Positions 40,417 through 50,852 of a stretch of DNA of 64,000 bases are shown here, piece by piece; the first letter of the stretch is position 1, and every line of letters starts with the position of its first letter. Location of the stretch: the NCBI GenBank assembly GCA_956465555.1, contig OY101130.1, positions 124,001-188,000 on the forward strand, in the 5' to 3' direction. Source of the DNA: Nitzschia sp. pyKryTriq1 (Eukaryota > Bacillariophyta > Bacillariophyceae > Bacillariales > Bacillariaceae). The notes below the pieces were generated by a model. That model searched no databases. It saw only the letters and a program-made list of their open reading frames with translations, and had not been told where the DNA came from. Both the position numbers and the translations under genes were made by a program.

Positions 40417-40738
40417 CGAAGGATGAGAATTGATTGGAGGACGCGCGGCTAATAATACTGTATATATATAGGACAATAAGAATAAGAACTTACATTTGAG
40501 CTCGTGTTGGAACAGGCATGACGAGTCGCTTTCGGCTCTTTCGCTTCTTTCCTCGTTCCAACGCATCGATATTCACGATGCCCCTGGCTACCAGGTCGGA
40601 ACCGAGCGCAATCGGACACCCCGATGTGACGCTGGGATTGTCGCCCATAATGTAGTGGAATTCTAGAATTTCGATATTATTGTCAAAGCTGACGACGACT
40701 TGCTTGTTATTTTCGGGAGACGACGAAGAATTGGTCAT
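40108..40738 (-). CDS. Small spliced diatom-type protein of unknown function
   Basis: Two exons, 40738-40494 and 40369-40108. The intron at 40493-40370 has a GTAAGT donor and GACAG acceptor and contains a (CT)n tract. The product is ~168 residues. The start chosen is MTNSSSSPENN at 40738; an in-frame ATG at 40858 would add 40 residues resembling translated leader. Conserved-looking parts are VSFDNNIEILEFHYIMGDNP, a basic cluster GKKRKSRKR, and across the splice PTRAQ-ILLSRGYSIDEIAD then AMEKVRSERAES. The short acidic 'IEILEF..MGDNPS' start and the 'LL..GYS.DEIA' helix recall small uncharacterised diatom proteins (recollection, not searched). The basic motif suggests the nucleus. Function unknown. 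Confidence 0.75.
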
Positions 40739-41726
40739 GATGATGGATACAAGGATGAATGAAAGGAAGCAAAGACGATGTGATGATATGAGGATGGATT
40801 GGAAGGATCGAGTAGTGCGGCAACTGCTGATTTTATTATGCGAGAGAGTGCATAGCAACGCGAGAGCTGATCGTAGAAAAGAAGAGCAGAATTTTCTCCT
40901 ATTATTTTTTGTACGCAGTAGTTCCTCATCGTGTGGTTTCTCATGCTAAAAAAAAGAACAACGGAATAATAGTGGCATTGCTGGGTAGTAGAAAAAAGTC
41001 TTGGCCCAACCAACTTTCTTATCATGTATAATGCCCTTTTTGGCTTTTTTCGGCTGCGAACTGAATGCCCCCCCGCCTTCATTCCGAGTGCAGAAGAGTG
41101 CTACTTCTGTACTACTTCGAGAACTACTACAGTACTTATGATGCTTCTATGACCAGGAGGCATATATTGTTGATACAAGAGAAAGGCCCTACCGTACACA
41201 TGGACTGTACAAGTACAGCACGGTACCAGTACTTTATACTGTTTCGGGGCGTGGCGAGCGTGGTACATTGATGACTGTAAGAAATTGTGTACAGATGACA
41301 ATTTGGAACGGCTGGGTTTTTGGTACAGAACCGGTACTGGTACCTGGTACGGTCGATGATGGATGGATGACCCACGCGTCCGAACGTCTTCCGAACAAAA
41401 GAAAAGGGGGGAAACGAAAATCCAAAAACGACTACTACGATTTCAGTCAGGGAAGCCAGCGGGCGACGCGGGATGATGCGATCGGACGGTGATACTTTTT
41501 ATGTGTATTTTTATTATGCACATATCAGCATGATAAATGATATAAAATTATTATTATACCTGTTATTCACACATCCTCTACTACTAGATGGGACGAAAGG
41601 AAGTTGTTCATGAGTTGCAGCAGAGCCATAATACTGCTGTAGTAGATCTTCTTGTGCGGTGATGCATCGTCGCTGGAACGAAGTGATATTATATTAGGCG
41701 ACGACCACCAGCGCAGCAGCATATAT
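40739..41726. other. Divergent intergenic region
   Basis: No gene supported. Palindromic GGTACC/CAGTAC/GTACCGG sequence is frequent (41170-41350). An upstream exon of the heparanase-like gene could lie between 41580 and 41726 but I cannot place one. Confidence 0.5.
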
Positions 41727-43541
41727 ATGACGATGCTGAAAGATGTGACGGTGGTCATCAATGGTTCCCATGCCGAGGGCGTGGTTGCGCCAGAGCTTGT
41801 CTCCTTCACAATGGACTTTTGGCCCGAACAACATGATCCTTCCTTTGCAAACTCTAGTATCACGGCGAATGCCGACCTTGGCTCTCCGGAACTTTTGGCG
41901 GCGGCCCGCGGCCTATCACCGGCGTTTCTTCGTATTGGTGGTGGATCCATGGCGGACAGTGTGCTATACCAGGTTCCCAATAATACTTCTGCCAGTACGA
42001 ACAACAACGCGACAACAGTGGAATCATCATCATTGTCATCATCATTATCATCATCACCATCATGCAATGACCCGCACACATGCCTTACAATGGATCGATG
42101 GGATGAAATCCTTCGTTTTGCTCAGGACGCCGGGGTGAGAATTGTGTTTTGTCTGGATTACCTCTATCATATCCATGACGAAACAACCGATTGGGACGGT
42201 TCCAATGCATTCGAGTTTTTAAACTACACCAAACACCATGCTCCATCACCCGGTGTGGTGTATGGCTTTGAGTTGGGAAACGAACCATTTCATACAGCTG
42301 AGAAGAATAACAACGTAACGAGATATCAACTAGCATACAAGACGTTGCGAAGCATGATTCTCGAGATTTGGCGGGACGATGATTCTTCATCAACAAGACG
42401 AAGACCAAAAGTTATCGGTCCCGCCGCAAGTGCGGGAGGACAATTTGACAAGAGTATCGCGGCTGTTGGAAAAGAGCTTGACATTGCAACGTACCATTCG
42501 TATTCGGGAGATGGTAGATCTGACTCCATTAGGAAAAAGGCCATGATGCGCGATTTCTTTGCTCCACATCCAAAGCTGGATCAGGTCTCGTCATCGGCCT
42601 TCCAATATGTGAAGGAAGGAACGGAATTGTGGCTGGGTGAGGGGGCAATGGCGATGCACTCGGGTAGAAACAAAGTGACCAACACTTTTATGGGTTCCTT
42701 TTGGTACGCACACCAGCTGGGGCTGTTGGCCAAGACTAAACCCTTGGTGAACAAGGTGTTTTGTCGTCAAACGCTCATGGGCGGATATTACGAGCTGATA
42801 TCACATGACGGACACTTTGCACCCAACCCCGACTACTGGGTAGCACGTTTGTGGAAAGAACTCATGGGCACGACCGCGCTAGATGCGTACGGGAAAGACT
42901 GCTGTGTTCCAGGAAATGATGATCTTCTTGTGCATGCCTTTTGTGCTCGACCATCCGATATTGCGGCACCTGGTGACGTGACCCTCTTGCTCATCAATAT
43001 TGCAGCCGACCAATCATTCAATGTCCAGGTTGGAGCAATAGCAGGCACTACAACTACTACGAGTAGTAGCACCAGTGGTGCGCGCCGATCGGAATTTGTC
43101 GTAGAGTCGGCAAAGGGTGCACACACCCTTGATACGAAACGCATCCATGTCAATGGTGAAACCCCAAAGCTGGGGAAAGGGGGCGAGATATTGCCACCAT
43201 TGGGCACGAAAATAAAAGAGCCGACGGACCCACTTGTCTCTTCCCCACACTCTATAATGTTCGTTGTACTGCACAATGTTTCCGCACCGAGTTGCATCAT
43301 GAAGGAAGTGGTGATGATGGATGAGGATCATCACGTTACAAAGAACACAGCAGGGTCGCACTTGTTGCTGGTACTAGTAGTATTATCAGCAGCAATTGTG
43401 ACAGCCGCGGCAATTGTCGTTTTTCTAGTCTACAACAAGAAGCGGATCTCAAAGAAGGAATATGCTGCTTTGTCCTCTTCTGACATGGAGCTGGTGGTGG
43501 TGCGAACGACGACCGAGCATAGTAGTATCATTTTGACTTGA
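41727..43541 (+). CDS. Heparanase-like glycoside hydrolase (GH79 type), C-terminal membrane anchor
   Basis: 605 residues from ATG 41727 (MTMLKDVTVVING). The frame extends upstream without an ATG, and no signal peptide is visible, so an upstream leader exon may be missing. Heparanase-like features: SPAFLRIGGGSMADSVLYQV, the barrel strand VRIVFCLDYLYHIH, the acid/base segment YGFELGNEPFHT (Glu of NEP), PKVIGPAASAGG, and the nucleophile segment TELWLGEGAMAMHSG (Glu of GEG). NTFMGSFWYAHQLG and FCRQTLMGGYYELI are also typical. A C-terminal beta-sandwich-like part is followed by a hydrophobic helix (LLLVLVVLSAAIVTAAAIVV, near residues 545-566) and a ~35-residue tail. GH79 enzymes cut uronic-acid-containing glycans; an anchored enzyme facing the lumen or outside is likely. 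The true substrate is unknown. Confidence 0.88.
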   Translation: MTMLKDVTVVINGSHAEGVVAPELVSFTMDFWPEQHDPSFANSSITANADLGSPELLAAARGLSPAFLRIGGGSMADSVLYQVPNNTSASTNNNATTVESSSLSSSLSSSPSCNDPHTCLTMDRWDEILRFAQDAGVRIVFCLDYLYHIHDETTDWDGSNAFEFLNYTKHHAPSPGVVYGFELGNEPFHTAEKNNNVTRYQLAYKTLRSMILEIWRDDDSSSTRRRPKVIGPAASAGGQFDKSIAAVGKELDIATYHSYSGDGRSDSIRKKAMMRDFFAPHPKLDQVSSSAFQYVKEGTELWLGEGAMAMHSGRNKVTNTFMGSFWYAHQLGLLAKTKPLVNKVFCRQTLMGGYYELISHDGHFAPNPDYWVARLWKELMGTTALDAYGKDCCVPGNDDLLVHAFCARPSDIAAPGDVTLLLINIAADQSFNVQVGAIAGTTTTTSSSTSGARRSEFVVESAKGAHTLDTKRIHVNGETPKLGKGGEILPPLGTKIKEPTDPLVSSPHSIMFVVLHNVSAPSCIMKEVVMMDEDHHVTKNTAGSHLLLVLVVLSAAIVTAAAIVVFLVYNKKRISKKEYAALSSSDMELVVVRTTTEHSSIILT

Positions 43542-44335
43542 TGTTCCATAGTTGACGAGCAGCTATGAAACAACAAATGACATTTTTGTCTTGCGGAAAA
43601 TATTCCATCTTCGTATACGCTCTGGAGAAAAGTAGACGACTGCATTGACCATGATTGCTCATCTTCCGCATCCATTCCCCCAAGACAGGTTTCCTACACT
43701 AGTTCATTTGAAGAAGGTTCTTCCAAGAAGCTAGTACTACTAGAACTAGACAAGTACCAGTACGCAGTACCCGGGTCGGTTGAGAGATGCAACAGTGAAA
43801 AGTGGTGGGCGGCTATGATGGGTACCAACATCGTAGTGCTAAAAGTACTCCAGCTTTCTCGGACCATACCTTCCTTCTCTCTCTTTGGGTCGAATTCTGT
43901 TCGATTGAGTCAAAACATGATTCGATCGATCGCAGCGGCCGTCTGCCAGCCGTCAGAAAACACACATACGCAGGATTGAAAGAAAAAAACTCTCAACGCA
44001 GCTCTTCGCCATAACTCAACGGATCCTTTTTTTTGCGTTTTCATCCTGCTATGCGCGCTCTGCATCATTCTGCATTTATTATACCGATTCAGTATCATAT
44101 TATTATTATAATCTTGTCTTCCTATTTTTTTTAAACTACGTATTCGTACCGATACCACTACCGCGGTAGTCGTAGTGGTAGTGGTAGTGGTCCGGAATAT
44201 CTGGTACAGCATCATTCTTACGAATCTGCTTTCTTCAGCTCTTCTTCAGCTCCTCATAGAAAACGAAGCATATAATAAGAAGCAGGAAGCAGGAAGCAGG
44301 AAGCAGCACGCAGCACATAGGATACAAGGAATATT
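43542..44335. other. Intergenic region, no gene seen
   Basis: Includes an AGTACTACTAGAACTAG stretch, CGATCGATCG near 43923, GGTAGTGGTAGTGG repeats (44165-44190) and an AGGAAGC repeat (44283-44302) just before the next start. Confidence 0.55.
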
Positions 44336-45985
44336 ATGGCCATCCATGTCGGTCGACGATCGTCAGGAATAAGAACGGCCGCGTTCTCCCACCCTACCCT
44401 GTTCCGGGCCTTACTTGGCTTCGTGAGCACCGTATGCGTGTGCTTGCAAGTGTACTATGCTGGTCTTGGCTCCTATGGTCATACGCTATCTGCACCTGCT
44501 GACTGGGGCGAGGGACGACCGCTGCTGGGGTCGTATTTTTTTCAAGGAGAATCGTCCCAAGAAGCAGAAGAAGACGACGACAACGACATGAGCATCTCGT
44601 CGGTCTCATTCCGGCCTTACCACGAGCTCGCGGACGAGATCGAAAGCATGACTTTAAACGTGCAGCGTAACTCCGAGACTTCGTTTAGTCGAGCCGACGT
44701 GAAATCCAAAAGGAAAAGGAAGCGATCTTGGTTTCAGCCAACAACAAACTGTACGGAAACTTGCTGCGTCCATACCGTTGCCATTAGCATGCACAATATG
44801 CATCGCGAGCAGTCGCCCCAACTTTTAAATACCGAGGATGGCCTTGACCTTGCCGACATTACTTTTCAAGACAATCCAGTACCCGCGCATTTGCATCATT
44901 TGGAATTCCTTGCCAATTCCTTTCACGAAGATATGATTCCTTGTATCCAGCCGGGTACCATCTTTTACATGCCCCCACATGTGCAAATCCAAGAGTATTT
45001 TTGGAAGAAGATTCGACCCCAAATTCATGTGCCATTCACTGTTATGACGAGTAATTCCGACACGAACTCTCCGTTTGGTCAACAATACATCAAACTTCTT
45101 GAGAGTGGTGGTGATCCTCTCTTGATACGATGGTATGGGATGAATCCTCTTCTTCCTGGCCACAACACAACTAACACGCCCAAGTTTCTACCCATGGCTC
45201 TCGGACTCAGCATGAATCACCCACAATCCAAATACTTGACTCCCTATCTGGAACTCACGAACAAAGCCAATCCCTTTGCGGACATGAGTCGCTTTCGCTT
45301 TACGAAGGAACAACCTGTTGATTGGGACAGAGATGTCTTGGTTTTCTTTGGTCGAGACCAATACAAAACACATCGGATCCCGTTATGGGAAAATTTCTGC
45401 GGCACTACTGCTTTTACGACTACTACTACTACTACTAATAAAGACGAAAAGAATGATCATCATGCTTCGGATATTCGACTCTCCCTTTCTTGCTTGGACA
45501 TTACGCATTCCCTGTCACCCCATCAAATCTACACCGAAGCCAGTCATTACAAGTTTGGAATCAGCCCGCCGGGACATGGATGGGACTGCTATCGAACGTA
45601 TGAGTATCTCTATTTGGGCATTATCCCCATCATTGAAGAAAGAGCGCCCTACTCTCAGCTTCTTTTTGAAGGCCTACCGGTGATTCATTTTCCAAATCTT
45701 TCCCATCCAAATACGACCAAGGCAGATATCATGAAAGCCATTCAAGATTACGTCAATAATCTAGACTTTGGCAACAGCCACAACAGTAACAAAGCTGCGA
45801 CTCAAGAAGGATGGGACCGACTCTTTTTACCCTACTGGAGGCGAAAAATGCTACAAGAAGCCAATCGAACTACGATATTCAACAAAGATGGAGACGAATA
45901 CTATGTTGGATATCGATATGAATCCACCAACCCGGCGAATAGAAAGCCGCTGTATTGTAACGAGCCAGGAAACTGTGAGGTTTAA
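44336..45985 (+). CDS. Exostosin-like (GT47-type) glycosyltransferase, type II membrane protein
   Basis: 549 residues, ATG 44336. A single N-terminal hydrophobic helix (residues ~24-43, FRALLGFVSTVCVCLQVYYA) after a short basic end suggests a Golgi type II protein. A ~90-residue stem leads to the lumenal domain. The exostosin signature is KFGISPPGHGWDCYRTYEYL followed by YLGIIPIIEERAPYSQLLFE and LPVIHFPNLS, matching the nucleotide-sugar-binding 'SPpG.G.DcyRtyE.l..GciPiv' segment. Upstream strands include PFTVMTSNSDTNSPF and DVLVFFGRDQYKTHR. Cys pairs near CTETCC and CNEPGNC may be disulphides. It would add a sugar to a glycan or glycoprotein in the secretory pathway; donor and acceptor are unknown. 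Confidence 0.85.
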   Translation: MAIHVGRRSSGIRTAAFSHPTLFRALLGFVSTVCVCLQVYYAGLGSYGHTLSAPADWGEGRPLLGSYFFQGESSQEAEEDDDNDMSISSVSFRPYHELADEIESMTLNVQRNSETSFSRADVKSKRKRKRSWFQPTTNCTETCCVHTVAISMHNMHREQSPQLLNTEDGLDLADITFQDNPVPAHLHHLEFLANSFHEDMIPCIQPGTIFYMPPHVQIQEYFWKKIRPQIHVPFTVMTSNSDTNSPFGQQYIKLLESGGDPLLIRWYGMNPLLPGHNTTNTPKFLPMALGLSMNHPQSKYLTPYLELTNKANPFADMSRFRFTKEQPVDWDRDVLVFFGRDQYKTHRIPLWENFCGTTAFTTTTTTTNKDEKNDHHASDIRLSLSCLDITHSLSPHQIYTEASHYKFGISPPGHGWDCYRTYEYLYLGIIPIIEERAPYSQLLFEGLPVIHFPNLSHPNTTKADIMKAIQDYVNNLDFGNSHNSNKAATQEGWDRLFLPYWRRKMLQEANRTTIFNKDGDEYYVGYRYESTNPANRKPLYCNEPGNCEV

Positions 45986-46600
45986 CAACAGTACACGCAT
46001 GCAGTACACGTTCTTGTACATATTCTACAGCTCTTTCTTCGCCATGGGATGACAGTCTACCAATAATGATGATGATAAAGAATCATCGAGATGGTTTCTG
46101 CAACAACAATATACCCCCCATCTAATACTATATACTACCTGAAACAATATAAGCACCTGATGTTGTGGTCCCTATCGCTATATTATTTTAACCACTATCA
46201 AACTAGTAGGTAATATTATTATATGCTAAGCTGCAGAGCCAGCGACAGACTCTGTCGAAAAGAAGAACTGACCGATACAGTACTAAAATATGTTCATTAT
46301 TCTTTGTAGTATTGTGTGTGTGTGTGTGTGTGTGTATATATACGTACGTATGGGACTTTGTGGTTGGTTTTGTTCCTGTTTTTTTGTAGGTGGACGCGAG
46401 TGGAAAGTGTATAGTAAAGAAAAGGAGCGACATCATCAAGGCGGAGAAAGCAAGCAAGCAAGCAGTGTAGTGTAGTGTGGTTAGATGAATCCATGGACAT
46501 GCAGGCGGTAAGGCAGCGCGACACAAAACCAATCTTCACCATCAACTTACCCTCTGTTTGTTACTTTTTGTCGTCGTTGTCATATAATGAATCATGCTGA
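45986..46600. other. Intergenic region with (TG)n repeat
   Basis: Contains a (TG)n tract at 46312-46334 followed by TATATATACGTACGTA, and an AAGCAAGCAAGC run near 46448. No gene supported. Confidence 0.55.
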
Positions 46601-46972
46601 TCATGCTGATGCTTGTTGTTGTTGTTGACGAGCACTCGGCACTGGCGAAATCTCCTCCCGGAGGGCCATTTCCGACACCGTCATGACTTCCATCAACCAG
46701 CCGGCCATGGCCTTTGTATCACGGTCATCTTTTGGCCGCTTTTTCAGCAGCTCGTCCCATCTTGGATACGATGCAAACGTGATGGCAGGATGATGATGAT
46801 GCTGTCGTCGGCGCCCTCGCCGTCCTCGTGTTCCTCCTCTCAGCATCATCTCATGTTGACGTTCTTGACGATGGGAGGAAGAGCGGCGGCTGGTGGCTGC
46901 AGGCAATACCAACCCTTGCTCGCCTCTATTATTACTCCTAAGTAGCTCATCGTTCTCAGCCATCAGCATCAT
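46601..46972 (-). CDS. Short protein with only the Trp/Leu 'WLLEVM' module
   Basis: 123 residues from ATG 46972 (MMLMAENDELLRSNN); the frame extends slightly upstream but has no ATG there. After an Arg/His-rich stretch (GGTRGRRGRRRQHHHH) it carries YPRWDELLKKRPKDDRDTKA followed by MAGWLMEVMTVSEMAL. This matches the module in the four related genes to the right (RQWRWSSLLGRRPD...ASWLLEVMAISDL). It lacks the Cys/His motif and the long N-terminus of the full genes. The end is Gln-rich. A basic, probably nuclear small protein. Function unknown; I see it as a short family member at the left end of the cluster, or a truncated copy. Confidence 0.7.
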   Translation of the reverse strand: MMLMAENDELLRSNNRGEQGLVLPAATSRRSSSHRQERQHEMMLRGGTRGRRGRRRQHHHHPAITFASYPRWDELLKKRPKDDRDTKAMAGWLMEVMTVSEMALREEISPVPSARQQQQQASA

Positions 46973-49071
46973 CGTTCTTCTTCTTTGCAATACTTCTTGT
47001 TTTATCTCAACTGACTTGTTGCGTGTGTACGAACTTTTGCACTATGATACCGGTAGAATTCAAGACAAGATCAAGCAAGAAACCGGAAACAGGCGGCGCC
47101 ATGTTCAGTTGAAGGTGAAGCGCCACAAAAAGGCAGAGTTAAATCGAAAATCAGTTGTTAGCAGCATAAACACGATGATGCGGGATTGAGATACCCCGCA
47201 AAGCAGGCGGAGTATCGACAAAGGGCTTGAAGTACTCGTATCCAAATAGTCAGTGGCCTCGATGGGCTTATCAAAAACATTACCGGTGAAACGAATGCTG
47301 CGAGCTTGTGTGGCATTACCAAATTTTTCTTCAACGCAAGTGCGTCAGCCATGCATAAAGCGCTACTCGGACGCGTGCCCAAAGCACGTACCTCGAACTG
47401 GTGAGTACACAATCATAGGTTCTCTGTTCTCTTATCATCATCCGCCAACATGAAAATCGCCACGCTGGCGGAGAACTTTCTGATGCTTTATATGCCCTTC
47501 AAGCAGAGCAGCTGTAGTTTCCGGATCCGCCCGGCGGATTAACCGATGTTGAAGTAGGGACGGGGGAGGGACGGACTGGCACTGCGGGCCATGGCTGTTG
47601 CGATGTGTTGATATCAGACTCATAGGACTAACTGAAATGGACACGTCAGTCTATACATATCAAGAGGTCTAATATAGGAGAGCTCACCGAGAACACTACA
47701 TGCGAAGGGTATGCGAGAACCCTTATGAGAACAAATATGGTCATAGTAGTCGTAGAATGGGCGAACGCGCTGGCACGCGCGTTGCACAATGACTTCGGGA
47801 AGCATCCCGAATGACCGCAGCTCAGATCAGAGGAGCGCACAATCTGGAATATTCACATCAGGAACACGTAACGATAGCTCGTGGCAACGAAAAATGATCG
47901 AACACGACTTCGACTCGGTCGACGCAACGGTCACCGAATTCGTGAATTTCTGCGAGCCCATGGAATCCAGGACGCTTTTCATCTGTCCATGGGCGAAATG
48001 TCCAGCAGGCTACGTAGAATCCTACGACCCCTCGTAGCGCAGGAGGGCGTCCAGCCATCAATACGGCGATGCCGATATTTTTTCTTTCCCCTCGTCGGCT
48101 GCTGTTGTTCATGCTGCAGTTGATTCATGATGATAGGGAGATCATCGTCATCATCATCATCAAATACTCCAGAGTATTTGGCAGCATGAATGACACCCTT
48201 GCTAAACATTGTCAAGTTGATAATGACCATCGTGGCAATGCCTTTTATCGTTTCAAAACGGAGAAGGAGAAGATATCTTCTTCTCGCTTCTCACGACGCG
48301 ACTGTGTGCGACGACGACAACGACGACGACGACTCCTCACGATCCATGTAATCGAAGTAATCATGCAATGGAATTCCGCTGGACAGGACGCCTATTTCGA
48401 GCGCATGGTGATAGCGTCCCGCGCAGGGTGTCCAGCGAAGTGCTGGACGCTGGACGGGATTTGCGCGCTGGACGGATTATACGATTGCCCAAACGTGCGG
48501 CTAATGGTTCCGCCGAATGTCTCCGAATATCAGAGACTGGCGAAGAACCTCGGCGATACCCAGCGAGGGTCGGCGAACATCGGAGGAGCTCTCTTCCTTC
48601 TATCAAGGTTTTGAGGATAGACGAAAACACTCGTAAAATAATCTTATAATTTTCATATCACGTTAGAGATAACGCACCGACCCGAGAGGTAGAATGCTGA
48701 CTCGGAGTTTTTGCGTGACGTAATCCGGAGGATTGTTGTACATATGGAAATCTCCCGTCAGGCATCCATCCCGCGGGGTACCGAATTCTCATTAATTAAC
48801 GAGGAGAAGGCGAGTACCGAAACGACTAGATCGCGACAATAATGTCAATTGTTCCGGACAATTATAGAAAAAGAAAATCCGAAAAAGAACGTACGCGAAC
48901 GAGCTCGTAAAGCACATATGCATTAAATAGCTAAGCAAGATTATGGGACCTCGTCCCAGTTGTTCTTTTTGTTCTCTCTGTAGTCTGTTACGAGTATCCA
49001 TGCAAACCGTACCGGTACGCCTCATTATTTTGTAACAACGCAACCGTCGTCGACGTTATTCTATTTCGACC
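46973..49071. other. Intergenic region with an LTR fragment and unassigned remnants
   Basis: Holds a truncated LTR copy (47596-47738, listed) and several short stretches that look faintly coding, but no frame I can defend as a gene. Part of 48614-48667 (ATAGACGAAAACA, CGTAAAATAAT, ATCACGTTAG) resembles 36323-36376. Repeated GCTGGACG/GTCCAGCG motifs occur at 48430-48475. Confidence 0.5.
47596..47738 (+). repeat. Truncated LTR fragment of the same Copia family
   Basis: About 143 bp matching the first part of the LTR at 13185 (TGTTGCGATGTGTTGATATC, then GACACGTCAGTCTATACATA) with a few differences. No second LTR or internal region was recognised next to it. It is an older relic than the element at 13185. 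Confidence 0.9.
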
Positions 49072-49965
49072 ATGACCATGAATCATCATCATCCAACAAA
49101 GTATCCCAAAACGCTCGCTGGAAGATCAGCAACCTTCCGATACCAGGTATCCGAGTGCAGCAGCTCCGATCATCATCATGATCATGATCATGATTATCAT
49201 GATCATCATCAGGTGACACAGCGGAAAAGGCCATCACGCGGCGGCGCTCAGCATCGCGGTCGCCATGATGGTAGTACATCGCCAACCCCAGCCTCAGTCT
49301 CAGTATCAGCCCCACGCCGCAAGGTAACATTCAGTAAGACGGCTGCCGTGGCATCGTCGTCCTCGTCCTTCACGGGGACGCCGCCGCGAGTCAGTGCCGC
49401 CGTGCTGAAGTTGCCTGCGGCATTACCATCACCTGGTGAACCTGGTGAGGGGGGCGGTGCTTCTTTTAGAAGCAGCAGTGCCGCAAGTGCAACTGCAGGG
49501 ACGAGCAGCACTGGTGAAGCTTCTTTGGTTCGTCAGTGGAAATGGTCCGTCCTTCTGGGGAAACGTCCTAGCCTCCATGATTCCGAGGGGATGTCTACAT
49601 GGCTTCAAGATGTCATGAAAGTCTCGGATTCGAGCCTGGCTCTATCTGCCAACGACGACGACATGCAGATGAGCGATCTTTCGGGCTCGGACGACGACGA
49701 CGACTACTACTACTACTCTTCCCGTGATGGCTTTTATACAGCTACTGCCGTGGAAACGCCGCCAAGCAACACCCATCGCTCATCGCCTGCTTCCAAGAAA
49801 ATCCATCGGCATGTCCGTAGACAAAACAAGACTACTACTACTACTACTTTGGGTGCTGCTGCTGCTGCTACTACTAGTAGTCCTCCCTGCGATCAAAAAC
49901 GGACCCATCTCCCGCTGATGAATAATAATGATCGACGGAAACGACAGAAAAATCACCATCATTGA
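49072..49965 (+). CDS. WLLEVM-module protein without the Cys/His motif
   Basis: 297 residues, ATG 49072 (MTMNHHHPTKYPK). The N-terminal half is His/Asp-, then Ser/Ala-rich, with a KVTFSK patch. The family module lies near residues 155-188: VRQWKWSVLLGKRPSLHDSE then GMSTWLQDVMKVSDSSL, matching the neighbours' RQWRWSSLL..RP...D.M..WLLEVM..SD pattern. Then come an acidic (SGSDDDDDYYYYSS) and a basic C-terminus ending DRRKRQKNHHH, likely a nuclear signal. It is a single exon and lacks the CRARGMP..DHNF and RHSHG parts. It stands ~0.3 kb from the 3' end of the full-length gene at 50294, in convergent orientation. Function unknown. Confidence 0.75.
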   Translation: MTMNHHHPTKYPKTLAGRSATFRYQVSECSSSDHHHDHDHDYHDHHQVTQRKRPSRGGAQHRGRHDGSTSPTPASVSVSAPRRKVTFSKTAAVASSSSSFTGTPPRVSAAVLKLPAALPSPGEPGEGGGASFRSSSAASATAGTSSTGEASLVRQWKWSVLLGKRPSLHDSEGMSTWLQDVMKVSDSSLALSANDDDMQMSDLSGSDDDDDYYYYSSRDGFYTATAVETPPSNTHRSSPASKKIHRHVRRQNKTTTTTTLGAAAAATTSSPPCDQKRTHLPLMNNNDRRKRQKNHHH

Positions 49966-50293
49966 GACTACCTAATGCTGCTACTACTAATAGGGCACTG
50001 ATCACGATTGGTGGTGGATGCTCAAGCCCATGCTCATGCCCATGCTACCTACAATTTACTAAAACGATACAAAGAAGAAAACGTATCATTTACTACTACA
50101 CAGCAAGTCCATTACCACCTGGACAATATTTTTAAAAAAAATAATAAGGAGCCAACAGTCCTATACAGGAGACAGTACTTTTGCATTTTACAACGTCGTC
50201 GATCTTTGCCAGAATACTGCACTTGGTACAAAGTACGACGAGTAGATCATTTCAGTGCATATTTTCTCTTTTACTATTAACGTCTCTTCTGGA
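49966..50293. other. Short convergent intergenic gap
   Basis: Between the stops of the WLLEVM gene and the full-length family gene. Includes CTACTACTAATAG and CATGCTCATGCCCATGC repeats. No gene seen. Confidence 0.55.
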
Positions 50294-50819
50294 CTAGGTT
50301 TTTCTACGCTTCTTGCTCTTCTCACGATCTTTTCTCTGGTCGTCTTCGGCGGAGCGTTTGTGAGAACGCTTTTTCTTCTTGTGCGCCGCATGGCGGCCTT
50401 CTTTCTCTTTGGTGGTGGGTCGGCGTTTCTTCTCGTCATGAGAGTCACCATCGGTCTCGGCTTCATCGCCCGTAGTCAAAGAACTCATTAATTCCTCCGA
50501 GCTGTTCTCACCTCCGGCGTCAGCACGACCAGGTTGGTGTTGTCGCTGCTGTTGTTGCTTGATCGTTTGTTGCTGCTGGTCACCACTCGAAGAGTTTGTA
50601 AGGCTCGAAGTCCCTGCACTATTCAAAGGATTGTTCAGGTCAGAAATCGCCATGACCTCCAAGAGCCAGCTTGCCATGGCATCCGAATCAGAAGGATCCG
50701 GTCGACGGCCTAGCAACGACGCCCAGCGCCACTGCCGGGAAAAAGGAATCTCGGGGGCTGTGGCCGCTCGATATCCCGCATCACTCCGTGGTGGTTTGGG
50801 AACGACCCCCTGCTGCTGT

Positions 50820-50852
<33 letters not shown>

